From Baylisascaris procyonis (taxonomy: Eukaryota; Nematoda; Chromadorea; Rhabditida; Ascarididae), in contig JAZARR010000059.1 in assembly GCA_037389465.1 (NCBI GenBank), positions 1,408,501-1,472,500 on the forward strand: DNA of 64,000 nt. Reading direction: 5' to 3'. Position 1 is the stretch's first letter. Every line of letters begins with the position of its first letter. Positions 1-10,600 of this stretch are shown piece by piece. The position numbers and the translations under genes are program-made. Under the pieces are notes generated by a model, which worked only from the letters and a program-made list of their open reading frames with translations, searched no databases and was not told where the DNA came from.

Positions 1-762
1 GACCAAAGACATATAATCGAGCCCAAGCGCAAATTATATAAGCCCCAGATATCGCCTAGGGCAGCACAAGAGCACATAAGTCGATCATTGACACTATGTG
101 AAAAACAATAAACGAGGATCGACTATGAGAGTGAATATGATCACTGCAGAGTTAGATCACATGCAGATATCTTTGGTTGGTTCTTCAGATACCATACTCA
201 ACAAACACGAAAGGTTTGTGATTATAAGCACAACGGTAGGTAGCAGAACAAACGACGAATAAATGTCAGTAAGCAAGAGCAGCAGTGGTGTGAAGATTAA
301 AGTAATTCAACGACGATTTGAGAGAGGGAAGAAGTGGATGCATTAAAGTTATTGAAAGGGGGCAGATCCAAGGTTTCTAGAACACAAAACTAAACACTAG
401 ATAGAAAACTGTTTGTGAGTTTTCTGTATAGTGTCAACATAATTCAGTAACTTACTCAATAATAGCATTATTCAGAGAGTTGGAACTGATGCGTATATCA
501 GCTATGAGGAAGGATAGTTCGAAACATTTTTAAGAACGAAACATAAGAAAAGATACATAATTTGATGACCAACGATCGGATCAAATCTGAGTCTGCTATA
601 TCGCGGTGGTTCCAATTTGAAGATTCTTAACATGTCGTTTAATTTGGCTAGCATCAACCATGACAAGCTTTACTCAAAGGTTTGTCTTGTTCGCACAGTC
701 AATGTGGAGAATAGCCGCTGGGCTTTGGTATAAGCGCTTTCCAAATGGAAATTTGCAAGTGT
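1..762. other. No identifiable feature
   Basis: AT-rich sequence with no open frame of note and no recognisable repeat or RNA gene. It lies on the far side of the LTR retrotransposon and may be an intron or intergenic. Confidence 0.4.
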
Positions 763-853
763 AACTTTATTATTTCGTGGTGCCTTGGAGCTGGAAGGAA
801 TGGTTCACTGGAATAAACCTGATATCTCAAGCACTCTTTGTGGACAGGTTTGC
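763..853 (+). repeat. Dispersed repeat, copy A (split by the LTR element)
   Basis: About 90 bp resembling 3117-3207, with the shared strings ctttattatttcgtgg and gatatctcaagcactct. Similarity stops where the LTR element inserted at 853/854. Most differences are substitutions, plus a 2-bp gap, and both copies read as a similar peptide around N-L-I-S-Q-A-L in one frame. It may therefore be a fragment of a mobile-element coding region rather than random spacer. The family is not identified. Confidence 0.6.
849..853. repeat. Target-site duplication TTTGC, left copy
   Basis: TTTGC immediately precedes the left LTR and is repeated exactly at 2749-2753 after the right LTR. A 5-bp duplication is typical of LTR retrotransposon integration. 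Confidence 0.9.
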
Positions 854-1123
854 TGCGACCGTGTTGGGGCATTCAGAACGTGGCACCAGGGGAGTTCAAC
901 ACAGCGCCTTTATGACGTCAACACAACTCGAGTAGCGCAACACAACGACTGCCTCGTGAGCAAGACCACAGCCTATTTATAGCCTCGGCTGCGGCCCTGA
1001 ACGTATGGCGAAATCACAACACACATGGGGAGATATTACGTTAAGATCAAACAAGCGTGAGCATACGGCGCATTACACAAATACAGATCACAGTATCACT
1101 CGTTACCAGATCACTCGTTAACA
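854..1123 (-). repeat. 3' LTR of the retrotransposon
   Basis: 270 bp, matching 2479-2748 at all but 4 positions. On the plus strand it starts TGCGACC and ends GTTAACA. Read on the minus strand it holds a TATAAATA box (974-981) at the same offset as in the other LTR. Confidence 0.93.
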
Positions 1124-1131
1124 CCTCCCCC
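1124..1131 (-). other. Polypurine tract
   Basis: Minus-strand GGGGGAGG directly abuts the 3' LTR, as expected for the plus-strand DNA synthesis primer of an LTR retroelement. Confidence 0.75.
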
Positions 1132-1138
1132 GAGTTCT

Positions 1139-1732
1139 TCAATAACTGAGTCGGCCAGGGTGTCGAACGACGCGACTTGAACGACGAAGTTGTAGAAGAA
1201 CTTCTTGATCGCGAGGTTGCTCGTCCTTGTCCACTGCTTCTGCCACCATCGTTGTGCCATTGGGCTTGTTTGATGCACGATCGTACGCGTCATGTTGCAA
1301 CCGGTCGCCAAAGCTGCCATTGACCGATGAACCATTGTTGTGGTGGTCCACTGCGTCGCGTTTTGGAACATAGGCACTTGCACCGTCCTCGCCTGGCGTG
1401 TCATCATCACTCGTAACAGAGATCGCGACCTGCCTCGAATTCCTGAAATTAAAATCAGCGCCTTGACAACGTATTTGGTTGGTATGACGTCTCCACGTCA
1501 CTTTTCCAACTTTCACGAGCCATATGACGTTGCCTTCTCTTCCAACTATTCTTCCTCTCCTCCACGGCTTACTCTGGCTCACGTAGTCACGAACAATTAC
1601 GTAATCGCCAATCTTAAATTCTCTGTTTTTCCTAGCTCGTGTTTTCATTTCCATTTTCTGCTCCGTCTCTTGTAGTTTCTCTGTTCCTTTTGGAAACATC
1701 AAGTCAAATACAGTTCTAATTCTCCGCTTCAT
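1139..1732 (-). pseudogene. Integrase C-terminal remnant of the retrotransposon polyprotein
   Basis: 197 codons. The start (RRIRTVFDLMFPK) and the following basic and acidic stretch look like the linker after the integrase catalytic core. Next comes an SH3-like segment with GDYVIVRDY, RRGRIVGREG and an I-W-L-V-K-V strand, then a low-complexity tail ending RRSSRVVRHPGRLSY, a common terminus of nematode Gypsy polyproteins. No D,D-35-E core or reverse transcriptase is present upstream. The frame meets the gag frame at 1716-1732 in another phase, so the deletion joint falls there. The displayed ATG is probably incidental. Confidence 0.8.
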
Positions 1733-2294
1733 GATTTATCCCCTCTCCTGCAACAGCGTTCTGAACCTCCTCCTCAACTTCAAGTAGGTTCACCGCCTCG
1801 TTGAGGTCAATACTATCTCTAATAAGGAGCTTTTTCTTTACGCGTTCATTGCGTATACCGTTTACAAACTGCACAGTCAGGGCCGCTTCTCTATTGAAGG
1901 AATCAAAATTACATTGTGCAGCTGCATTCCTTAGCACATTCGCAAATTCCTTTGGCGACTGACCATCTAGTTGCTTTAACTGGAAGAATTTTGAACGCTC
2001 ACGGGTCAAAATAATTCGACTTCCAAACAACTCTTGCAGTTTTGACACGCACTCCTCATATTTAAAATCATAGGGTGTCCCTGGTAGGCACATTCTTCTC
2101 AATTCCTCAAACGCTGCTGGTGCCAGAGATGCGACCAAGCAACTTCGTTTGAGACTATCTTGAGTCACAAAATTCATTTCTAAGTGACTTCTAAACTGAA
2201 GAATCCATGTGTCCCATGGGTCTTCTTTGGGGTCAAGTGTTCTGTGTGCCGTTATTGGTGCACGCACCATAGCTGTTGAGTCTCTATTGCTCAT
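1716..2294 (-). pseudogene. Truncated gag of the retrotransposon
   Basis: 192 codons beginning MSNRDSTAMVR. It has the layout of a Ty3/Gypsy Gag (retrotrans_gag) core: DPWDTWILQFRSHLE near residue 25, a helical L-V-A-S-L-A-P segment, then ERSKFFQLKQLDGQSPKEF around residues 100-120 and F-V-N-G-I. No zinc knuckle (CCHC) follows. The frame runs out at the deletion joint a few residues after VEEEVQNAVAGEG. The ATG is about 185 bp inside the 5' LTR, a normal leader length, and is probably the authentic start. Confidence 0.82.
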
Positions 2295-2460
2295 ATCAGC
2301 TCTTTAATGTCTCACGCAGGCTTACCCTATTCTATGCACTCCAATAAACGACTTACGCAGTACGTTTCGGGACTTACACCACAGGATGTTCGTCGATTTC
2401 GCACAGCTTCGAGAAATATTGCGTGTCGACTGGGGCTACCAACGATCACACCGCTGTCAT

Positions 2461-2476
2461 CTCATCCTGATCGCCA
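2461..2476 (-). other. Primer-binding site
   Basis: Two bases inside the 5' LTR the minus strand reads TGGCGATCAGGATGAG, beginning with the TGG expected opposite a tRNA CCA end. It is near, but not perfectly complementary to, the 3' end of a eukaryotic tRNA-Ser (about 13 of 16 from memory). The tRNA identity is therefore tentative. Confidence 0.6.
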
Positions 2477-2478
2477 AT

Positions 2479-2748
2479 TGCGACCGTGTTGGGGCATTCA
2501 GAACGTGGCACCAGGGGAGTTCAACACAACGCCTTTATGACGTCAACACAACTCGCGTAACGCAACACAACGACTGCCTCGTGAGCAAGACCACAGCCTA
2601 TTTATAGCCTCGGCTGCGGCCCTGAACGTATGGCGAAATCACAACACACATGGGGAGATATTACGTTAAGATCAAACAAGCGTGAGCATACGGCGCATTA
2701 CACAAATGCAGATCACAGTATCACTCGTTACCAGATCACTCGTTAACA
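2479..2748 (-). repeat. 5' LTR of the retrotransposon
   Basis: 270 bp, upstream in element orientation. A TATAAATA box on the minus strand (2599-2606) would drive element transcription toward lower coordinates. Confidence 0.93.
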
Positions 2749-2753
2749 TTTGC
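2749..2753. repeat. Target-site duplication TTTGC, right copy
   Basis: Exact copy of 849-853 on the other flank of the element. Confidence 0.9.
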
Positions 2754-3116
2754 CTTTTTGGTAGTATTTCCCTCTGGTTATCAAATAGTGGTAAAATGTG
2801 TCAACCTTCGAGCTTATTACTTGTTGGAGGCAGAGCGTCGGTCCATTAAAAGATTTCTTAAGTATACGAAGCACCATGTCTCGTTTGAATGACTATCTGA
2901 TTGCACGTCTTGCTGGTGGCTGAAAGTGGTATTTTTATGGGAACAAGAATGTAAATATAATGGTTCTTTTTGTTTTCATCCTTCTTGATTTCAACGTCCC
3001 AAAACGGGGAAATTCACAAAAAATACGCGAATAAAATAGACAAAAGTGATAGGAAAACGGAAAAATGTCCGTAAAGCATCAGGTCAAATAGGTTTGAATG
3101 CAGCAGGGTTAGTCTG

Positions 3117-3207
3117 ACTTTATTATTTCGTGGTTCGTTGGAGTTGGGAAATGGTCCTATAGACTAAATCTGATATCTCAAGCACTCTCCGTGAATAGGG
3201 TCTGTCG
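3117..3207 (+). repeat. Dispersed repeat, copy B
   Basis: Uninterrupted counterpart of 763-853 at roughly 80% identity by eye, with a 2-bp gap. A strong hairpin follows at once (3206-3227). Confidence 0.6.
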
Positions 3208-3227
3208 GAGTGCGCTAAAGCACTCCG
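3206..3227. repeat. Perfect 8-bp stem hairpin
   Basis: CGGAGTGC, a 6-base loop GCTAAA, then GCACTCCG. It may be a foldback end of the dispersed repeat; no T-run follows, so it is not a terminator. Confidence 0.6.
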
Positions 3228-3399
3228 TATTAGGTAAGCTAAAATTAAAAGAATAAATGGCATTTTTATGTCTACAATAAAAGTGAAGAATTTCGAGGAG
3301 CGGATGAGCGGCTTGTTTTGTCTCTCCAAACAGAAACATGCCGACGAAGGCTTGGGAACCCGATGGAGAGATGGGAACGCCTTCACCTCTCCTCTTTTC

Positions 3400-3650
3400 T
3401 AACGCTCACTCGGGGAGATGTGTTACCGCTCTCCTGACTGCCAATGCTCTCTTTTCGCGGTTCAGAGAGGATTTAACCGACGGGTGAGAAGCCGTCAGGG
3501 TCTCACTTGGGGTCTCTCACTGGCTGCCTCTACGAGAGCCATCGGACGGCTCTCTGCGACAAGACCCAACGTCGAGGCTCGCCTTTGGGATCGTCTTGAG
3601 GGCCGTGAAGAGGCTCTCCCGTCAAGAAGATGAGTCACCGCTACATAGTA
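3400..3650. other. GC-rich, hairpin-dense island
   Basis: Locally GC-rich in AT-rich surroundings. It contains a 7-bp perfect stem GAGAGCC/GGCTCTC (3534-3554), a GACGG/CCGTC stem (3479-3496), flanking CTTGA/TCAAG (about 3594-3631) and repeated GAGAG/CTCTC words. Open frames on both strands here look like by-products of base composition. A structured RNA or a decayed foldback element is possible. Confidence 0.4.
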
Positions 3651-5140
3651 CGTCGGCCGATTACGTGGTTCTGCCACTAAATTTTTATTTTTTCTAGAGG
3701 GTCGCTCTTTTTGTGGCATTTCCTCCATACTCACCAACAGCGCTAAACTTATTAAAGGCAAAGAGTGGGTTCATCAGAACATTTTGAGAGTTTTGAAGCA
3801 GTATCTTTTTTTTGCGAAACTCTTGCTGTGTTCTACATGACCTATAGAAAATAATCGTCCAGAGCTAACTTTAAAGAAAATGAATGAAAATCGATCGATC
3901 CTGAAAAGTTGTCCGGTGGCAATCCGAAGCTTTTTTTAGCTCTAACTCGGCCTAAACTGAACGAATCGAGCTGATTTTTGCTTAAAGCCATAAATTAGCA
4001 CACTCTACAAATTTAGTAAGCGTATGAGCAACGATAAATTCCACTTTCAAGTTGTTATCTTCAAAGTGCCATCCTCTCATAATTTTTTAGCCCCGGTACG
4101 CTGTAACCCATGCACCATGAGGTCGACATTTGATACTTGTCGAGAGAGACCACCCTGCTCGCAAAATGGAGTGGGTTCACTAAGTGAGCATCCGTTTGCC
4201 GATCCACTTACGTTGTTTCCGTGCAATCACGTGTAGCAGTTCATCCTACAGGATCAAGAAGTAGTATTCGATATGATCATAGGGTTTTCAGTGTTGCAAT
4301 GAAGAAGAATTAGAGAAGAAACTTTTAAAGAACTCCATAAACACCTCATCAAACATCTGATGTCTTGCCAACAAGAAGAAAATGAATGGAAAACAATTTG
4401 GAAATTTAAAAAATGATAAACGACACTGTTTTAGATAACAACCAACGAATAAAGCACACAACTCGAGATAAACTTCTCGAAAATTTGGCACTTGATGCAC
4501 TCACAAAACCGCCCACAAGCGTCGATGCAGCTACAAGAACTACTATCTTGTATAAAGCTAGCGAAAACAACCGACGAAAGTTCCATACTACTGACATCAG
4601 CAGACAACCTACCGATCTCCCTTTTCGTAGACTTTCGGACATCCTGCTGCCCTAGAATCTGCGAGAAAAGCAGATGAACGACAGAAAAGGCCACGCATTT
4701 AGCTCTGCGAAATCCGCATGCTTTTTTCTGACATTCTGGGTGAAAGCAACTATGAGCAGACGTCCTGCCCAGCTACGCTCTTCATTTACGCTACTCCCCG
4801 TTCTTAAAACAAATGGAAGGCGTCAACAACGAATACAATAGAGCAGATCAACAGTCTCGGAGCAGTGAAAATATCGAAAAGGAGGTTCGCAAGGGGGCTG
4901 GGAACGATGTTTAAAAAATACAAAAAGCACGCAATAAAAATGAACCGACTCATAAAAACCGATTCATAAAAATAAAAGACAATGCTGTTTTTTACAAGAC
5001 TATTTAAAAATGAACATTTGGTCAGCAATCAACACAACCGAAGTAAAAAAAAAAACATTAAAATAGCCCTATGAGACTAATCGATGAATGCACATTAATG
5101 CTACCCTGCAACTATCTTAATTGTTGTTTTATTTTTCTTT
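3651..5140. other. No confident gene
   Basis: Open frames at 4406-4694 occur in several phases on both strands and overlap one another. None shows a known domain or convincing splice sites. Confidence 0.3.
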
Positions 5141-5144
5141 TATT

Positions 5145-5307
5145 TCAAGAGGCAAAGACATCCATCACTACTTGTCTGAACAAAGATGCTTGAGCGTTAC
5201 ATATAAATTTTGTACCTGGAACAAAATTGCCCGTTTTTTTCAACTTTTGCATTCCAACGTCAAGATTTGGACGGTCACATAGAAAACATTGAGATATGGG
5301 AGGAAAC
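5145..5307 (-). CDS. Possible terminal exon of an unrecognised minus-strand gene
   Basis: An open frame after an AAATTTCAG acceptor reads F-P-P-I-S-Q-C-F-L-C-D-R-P and ends VVMDVFAS. The TGA stop is followed at once by AATAAA and a second AATAAA on the minus strand, an unusually good polyadenylation context. The frame stays open upstream to about 5438. The C-x-x-C could be part of a small zinc site, but no family is recognised. It may also be a repeat fragment. Confidence 0.25.
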
Positions 5308-5439
5308 TGAAATTTTACAAAATAGAGCCCTTTCTTTCCATGCATCAAGCGTAGAAGACAGGAGATGATGGCTGACGGGTCAGTACAACATCTATTGCCC
5401 CAAAGAGCGACCCCTGGCGGTCGAACTTTACGGAACACC

Positions 5440-7370
5440 CGAGTACCCGATTGCCTTCAATTTTTGAACCTCAATCTGGAAATCCAGATTTGTAGGAATT
5501 TTCTTGATTGAGCAAGATTTCTAGAAGGCCAACTTGGCTTCGATGAAGTTAGAAAGTGCACAGACGCTGCGAAGTGAAGCTGAAAATTTCCACAAACCTA
5601 CAACGCTTCCACCGTCGCGTCATACCTCTTCCACATTGTGTCACTCAGACCAGGCCCCGCTTCGCCCTCTGCTCGTACTTCACATGTGCGGGTTGAATAA
5701 ATTAAAGTTACGTGACTGCTGCTCAAAAATTCAAATGTTTGACAGTTGTGCATCGCAGTGTTGGGACCCTAGAGGCCGGTAGTGGACAATTCAATAGTAA
5801 ACATCACCCCCACGTGAAATATCCCTTTTTTTGATGACTCCGAATTCCAATTAATAGCTTTATATTTCAAAGGCGCACGATGTAGAAACACGATTTTTTT
5901 GGTTAAATATATATCCGAAGAATCTCATCCCAGCATGTAAATATTATTGCGGTTCGATGCTAAAATCCGCACCATTACTTCACAGCATATGAGCACGGAA
6001 TATGCAACGCTAGCAAAGTGGAAGGGCAAACGCCAATGGACAGAAAATATTAACCACCACTGTAGGCGGATCTTCCTTCCTGTAAACGATTTAAGAAAGA
6101 AAATTAACAGCGAGATCTATGCAAGATAACTAAATTTGGGACATCAAATCCACCCAACCGGCATCCAAGGAAAATACTCATTTGTTAATGCAAACACATC
6201 AATACGTGCCACTACCCAGCCCCACAATGTAGACATCATGTGCCCATAAGGTGCAACTTCGGCATATATTTTCCTCGAACTCTATCACGACAAGGAATGG
6301 AGTCCGACTAAATCAACTATTGTTATCTACTGAGTTATCATTCCCTCGATTACATACTGTCGCACAACAACGGTGGCTTATAGCGAGTGCATCTACTTCA
6401 ACTAAACTGGTTGCTAGCGCACAAATCATGATTACACCCATATATTGCTAATGGCAAAAATTAGAAAAAATACAACTCACGATCGTCCACTGAAATAATA
6501 TCAATGAAACGGGCGAATAAAACAATCAACAAAGATGCCCGCATAATATAATACCCCGAAGAGTGGAAACGTGCAACAACTTGATATATGACAACGAAAA
6601 CGCAACTGTTATATATGCAGCTAGCAGTACAATACTTAACCTAAACAAATCATAACGCTGCTCTCTTTACTCGCCTTCTCTCTCAAGTGGTACTCAATTG
6701 CGTTCAACTCTTCAACTGTGGACCGAAAACGCATTATCTCAGGCCAGCAATCAACATATCAGTGCAATATACACAAAGCAAACAAATAACCGCATGAAAT
6801 AATTAAAGTACTATTCGTAACAAAACAGAAAAAATGTCGATATGTGAGCGTGAGGTCACGTCATGACTTTGTGATGGCCTCTTTACATCAACTTCTAACC
6901 ATTCAGAATACATTTCAAAAAAGCATAACCACAGCAAAAGTATACAACTATCTACCACAATCGCGAAAACCCCTTTGCTGGTGCAAGCTGTTACTGAAAG
7001 GTAGGGCATAAACAATCCGACTCACATCGTTACTAAATGGTCAAGTTGAAAGTGTCATTATATAGCCTGCCCATCGTAAGAAAAAAAAATGCTGAGAATG
7101 ATTTTGCCACCTCTGTTCAAGCGGAATGAAAACTCCCCTCCAATGACTTCAAACTTAAGGTTCCAGTAGATGGACAACCTATAGAGGAGACAACTGAGAA
7201 CTGCAATTCCTCCTAGGTTAGAGACATTTTTTCGATTACTAATAACCAAAAACATAGCGGGAGATTTGAAAGTATGGACTGGACTATCAAGCATGAAGAC
7301 TGACGGATCATCCGTCTTGTTCACTGCTTTTGATGTTAGTCACATCACTTTCTCCTCGGTATCAACAAAT
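5440..7370. other. Intergenic, downstream of the TXNDC11-like gene
   Basis: AT-rich sequence with only short, unconvincing open frames and no recognised repeat. Confidence 0.35.
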
Positions 7371-7376
7371 TTTATT
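7371..7376 (-). promoter_or_regulatory. Polyadenylation signal AATAAA of the TXNDC11-like gene
   Basis: Minus-strand AATAAA 128 bases past the stop codon at 7505-7507. It is the first canonical signal after the stop. Confidence 0.55.
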
Positions 7377-7504
7377 TCTTGTGAGTGAGGCAGGGTAGTA
7401 GGATGGGAAGGAGGAAAAAGGAAGAGTTCAACATTCCTTACAGAATTTTCGCTGATCGCCTAAGTTGCAGGCATACTGTATACAGTAACGGCACCTTATC
7501 CGAT

Positions 7505-7676
7505 TCAGGCTGAAGTAAGTATATCAAGGGGGATTGAGGCCTCGAACAAGGTACGCATCATTTCGGACTGACGACTCAATTCGGCGGCCTTTTCAAGTAG
7601 TCGAATGTTTGTTGGCGAAGACATCGAGGTTACAACATCCAACACTTTCCGACAGACACGAAGCTGCGCAGCACGC
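7505..7676 (-). CDS. TXNDC11: TXNDC11-like, last exon (coiled-coil C-terminus)
   Basis: Acceptor TTTCCAG at 7677-7683. The frame contains [16 protein letters not shown], a heptad-like helix corresponding to the terminal coiled coil of the family, and stops with TGA at 7505-7507. It needs two bases from the preceding exon, which 8047-8444 as drawn does not supply. Either that donor is wrong or a small exon lies in 7677-8046. Confidence 0.7.
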
Positions 7677-10600
7677 CTGGAAATAACCTTCGTCATAGTA
7701 ATTTCTTGCACTTATATGATGCAAAAAAGCGAGAATAAATCCTCTCCGCTGAAACAAAACAACCTGTCCTCTAATTGGTTAGCATTTCATATGAACATGC
7801 AAGCATGTTAATACACACTGAAAAGTCGCCTAACCCTATTCTCAGCATCCTGATGTGTTCAACTACGCTATCATGCGCCAATTAAAACACTTCTGTGAAA
7901 GAACTGTTATGATGACCATTTATCTATTAGCCATTTCAATAAAGCGCTGATTCGACACTTTATTACGAAACCACATCTGACGTCAACGTTTAAAGGTATT
8001 TAAGGAAGCTGAACGACGACAATCATATATCCTCATCAATTTTCACCGCGACCGTGAAGCAAACGTAGATCACAAAATACCGTATGCCATTTAGCCACTT
8101 CAACTGCTATTAATTTTTCCGTTGAACTCGAGTTCCTATCGACAGAAGAAGGGGAAAACGATGGACACAACACAGCAAACCGTTGAATGACTCTGTCGAC
8201 CAGCAACACATGTCTTCCTTTTAGATGCAATGTAGTAATCAACTGCCTCAACGATGACAGTTCGTTTCTCAAAGATTCGGCGCGAAGCCTGAGGGCAATT
8301 GCATTTCGCCGAACGCATACCGCCGAACATGATGACAGCGCTATTCGCCAACGTAACTCGGGCTGGCAACGAGTCAACACAAATGCTATCAAGCTTGGCA
8401 CAGTCATCGGTACCGATCGTGGCAGTCGACTTGACGCGAACCGCCTAAACAAGCACATAAAATACATTTTCATCTTACTTCATAACTTACTGTAATACTC
8501 ATACAAGGAGCATACCTTTCATTCTTATCATCCGACCTCAGGTAACCAAGGCCCTTCGACTCTCCTTTAAATAACACTTATGCAGTGTCGCCTTTACTGC
8601 AACGAGCTCTTCGCTTTATTTCGCAGCTTCGTTTATCGCTCGATGGATGTTACCTTACCCTCAGAAACAAACCGGAAATTCTTTGTGGCCGCAATATTCA
8701 ATCAAAGATGCTTAATTGCAACCTTCCCAGTGAACGCATTGCACAATGTTGTAGCAACTAGAAAGAAACACCAAAGCGCGCTGTGAACAACACAAAACAC
8801 CACTGTACATCCAATGTTTGGAAGATGTATTCTCTCAAGAAGCTCTTCACAGCCACAGAAATTTCACAACTTTTTTATCAAGATATGAGAAAATGGAAGG
8901 AATGCGCTAAATAGAAGCATTCAGCGATGTAGATATATTTACCGATTCCAGAATGCAGATCATCAAGCCTTCAATCGCTGCCTGCTACTAGCACTATAGA
9001 TGCGCTTGTCTCATCACCAACCACACGTTTCGCATCAGCGCACACGTGCGTTGCAACACACGTCTGGATCAAGCACGAATGTGCGGTAACACCAAATACA
9101 AAAACACAATTTTCTATGAGATAACTCTGATAGCAAGCCAACCCTATTTCAACGAACCTCTTCGCCGGCAAAAACAGGACTGCAGGGAGTCGATCCATCT
9201 TGAACTGCCATGGAATCTCATTTTTCGATACGTCTACACTGTAAAACGTTCAAAGTAGTTATTTTTTTGCTCTAAAAATAAGGCAAAATGGCCGAAATGA
9301 AAGTAATTTTCCTACTCTGCTATTATCAGCCCTTATTCAGCAGTCTGGCAGTTTACTTCGCAAGGACACTTGGATGTAAGAATGTTGGTAACGTCTGATG
9401 CGAATGAGCCTCCCAAAATATTTACAAGAGCATGATTCAGTTTAAAATTTCTAGACACCATTCTTCTGAACCGACAACAAAGACAGTCCGCCTAACAAGT
9501 AAAATTATAACCATTGTAACACCACATTCTACGCTGTTAAAAGGATCAGTCCATGGACGTTCGGGAGCCAGTGGTTTGGCACCACCGTCTTGGCGCCAGG
9601 ATAATTAGACGACCAGAACATACCCGCTGGGATAATTGGACGACGACGACGCAGGGGTACGTTGACGGGCCTTTCGCACTCTTCATGTCCGTGTTGCCCG
9701 GTAATTTAGCCAAGTTCACTTTAGAAGCATAAGTTGAACTACTTTTCATAGTGACGAATAATGGCCCGAAATCAATTTGTAATTCAAAGTTTTTCCTGGT
9801 TTTTCGATGTAACGGCAAAACAGAGAAAGGAAACAAAGCTGTCAGTTGAATGACAAACGCAACCAACTGTGTCAAAACATCCTGCTTCAAATGTCTTACC
9901 ATCAAAATGCCACTAGGCGACTGCAAAGTCAAAACAAAAAAAGACGAATGCACGACAATGAATCCTAGCTGCGTTAATAAAGCGCCGCCAAATACTTCAT
10001 CCAGTCATTTTCGAAAAAACAGCACAATTTCGCAGCACAGTCGTTAGTCCATGAACAAATTAGACCTCTTAATCTGAACGAATGATGCAAGCGTATTGGG
10101 AAATAACCAAAAAAATCTCCATAAATGTAGTTCTCCCAGGAAAATGAGCATTCTAAAACACCCCACTTGCACATACCCACTCGCAGAGGTTGTCTTTCGT
10201 GAACTCCTTTGAAAGTCGATTAGTCCTCTCTCCGGAGCTTCGAAATTCTGTTCAGAAAATTTGCCCTGGCGAAATGTGAGGCAACGTGTATGAAAGTGCA
10301 TGCAAAAGCCGACAAAATCAGATGAAACAGCCCTACAAGTATTCACTCGGTGGGATGGTAGAGAGCTGGCAAGTCGTTTTGGTGGACTCGACTTAGACTG
10401 TTTCACCCAATTCACCATTTCTGCTCGGCTTTTAATTAATAACCACGAAGAACAAACTCACATGAAGAACTTAAGCAACGCCTCAAATGGCTTGAAGTAA
10501 TAGGCGACTGTATGATATATGTAAAAAACCGCTGCGCTTGGGCCATGCCAAGCACCGCCAGATAACAGAACAACAACATCCTGCGAGGAACTCTAAAAAC

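Larger units (their letters stand above)
854..2748 (-). mobile_element. Internally deleted Ty3/Gypsy-type LTR retrotransposon
   Basis: A complete insertion unit of 1895 bp on the minus strand. It has two 270-bp LTRs beginning TG and ending CA on the plus strand, a 5-bp target duplication (TTTGC), a primer-binding site next to the 5' LTR and a polypurine tract next to the 3' LTR. The 1355-bp interior keeps only part of gag (1716-2294) and the integrase C-terminus (1139-1732), in different frames. Protease, reverse transcriptase, RNase H and most of integrase are missing. The LTRs differ at 4 of 270 positions, so the insertion is recent. With all cis signals present, it could still be mobilised by an autonomous relative; that is inference. 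The Gypsy assignment rests on the style of the Gag protein and the integrase tail. Confidence 0.93.
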
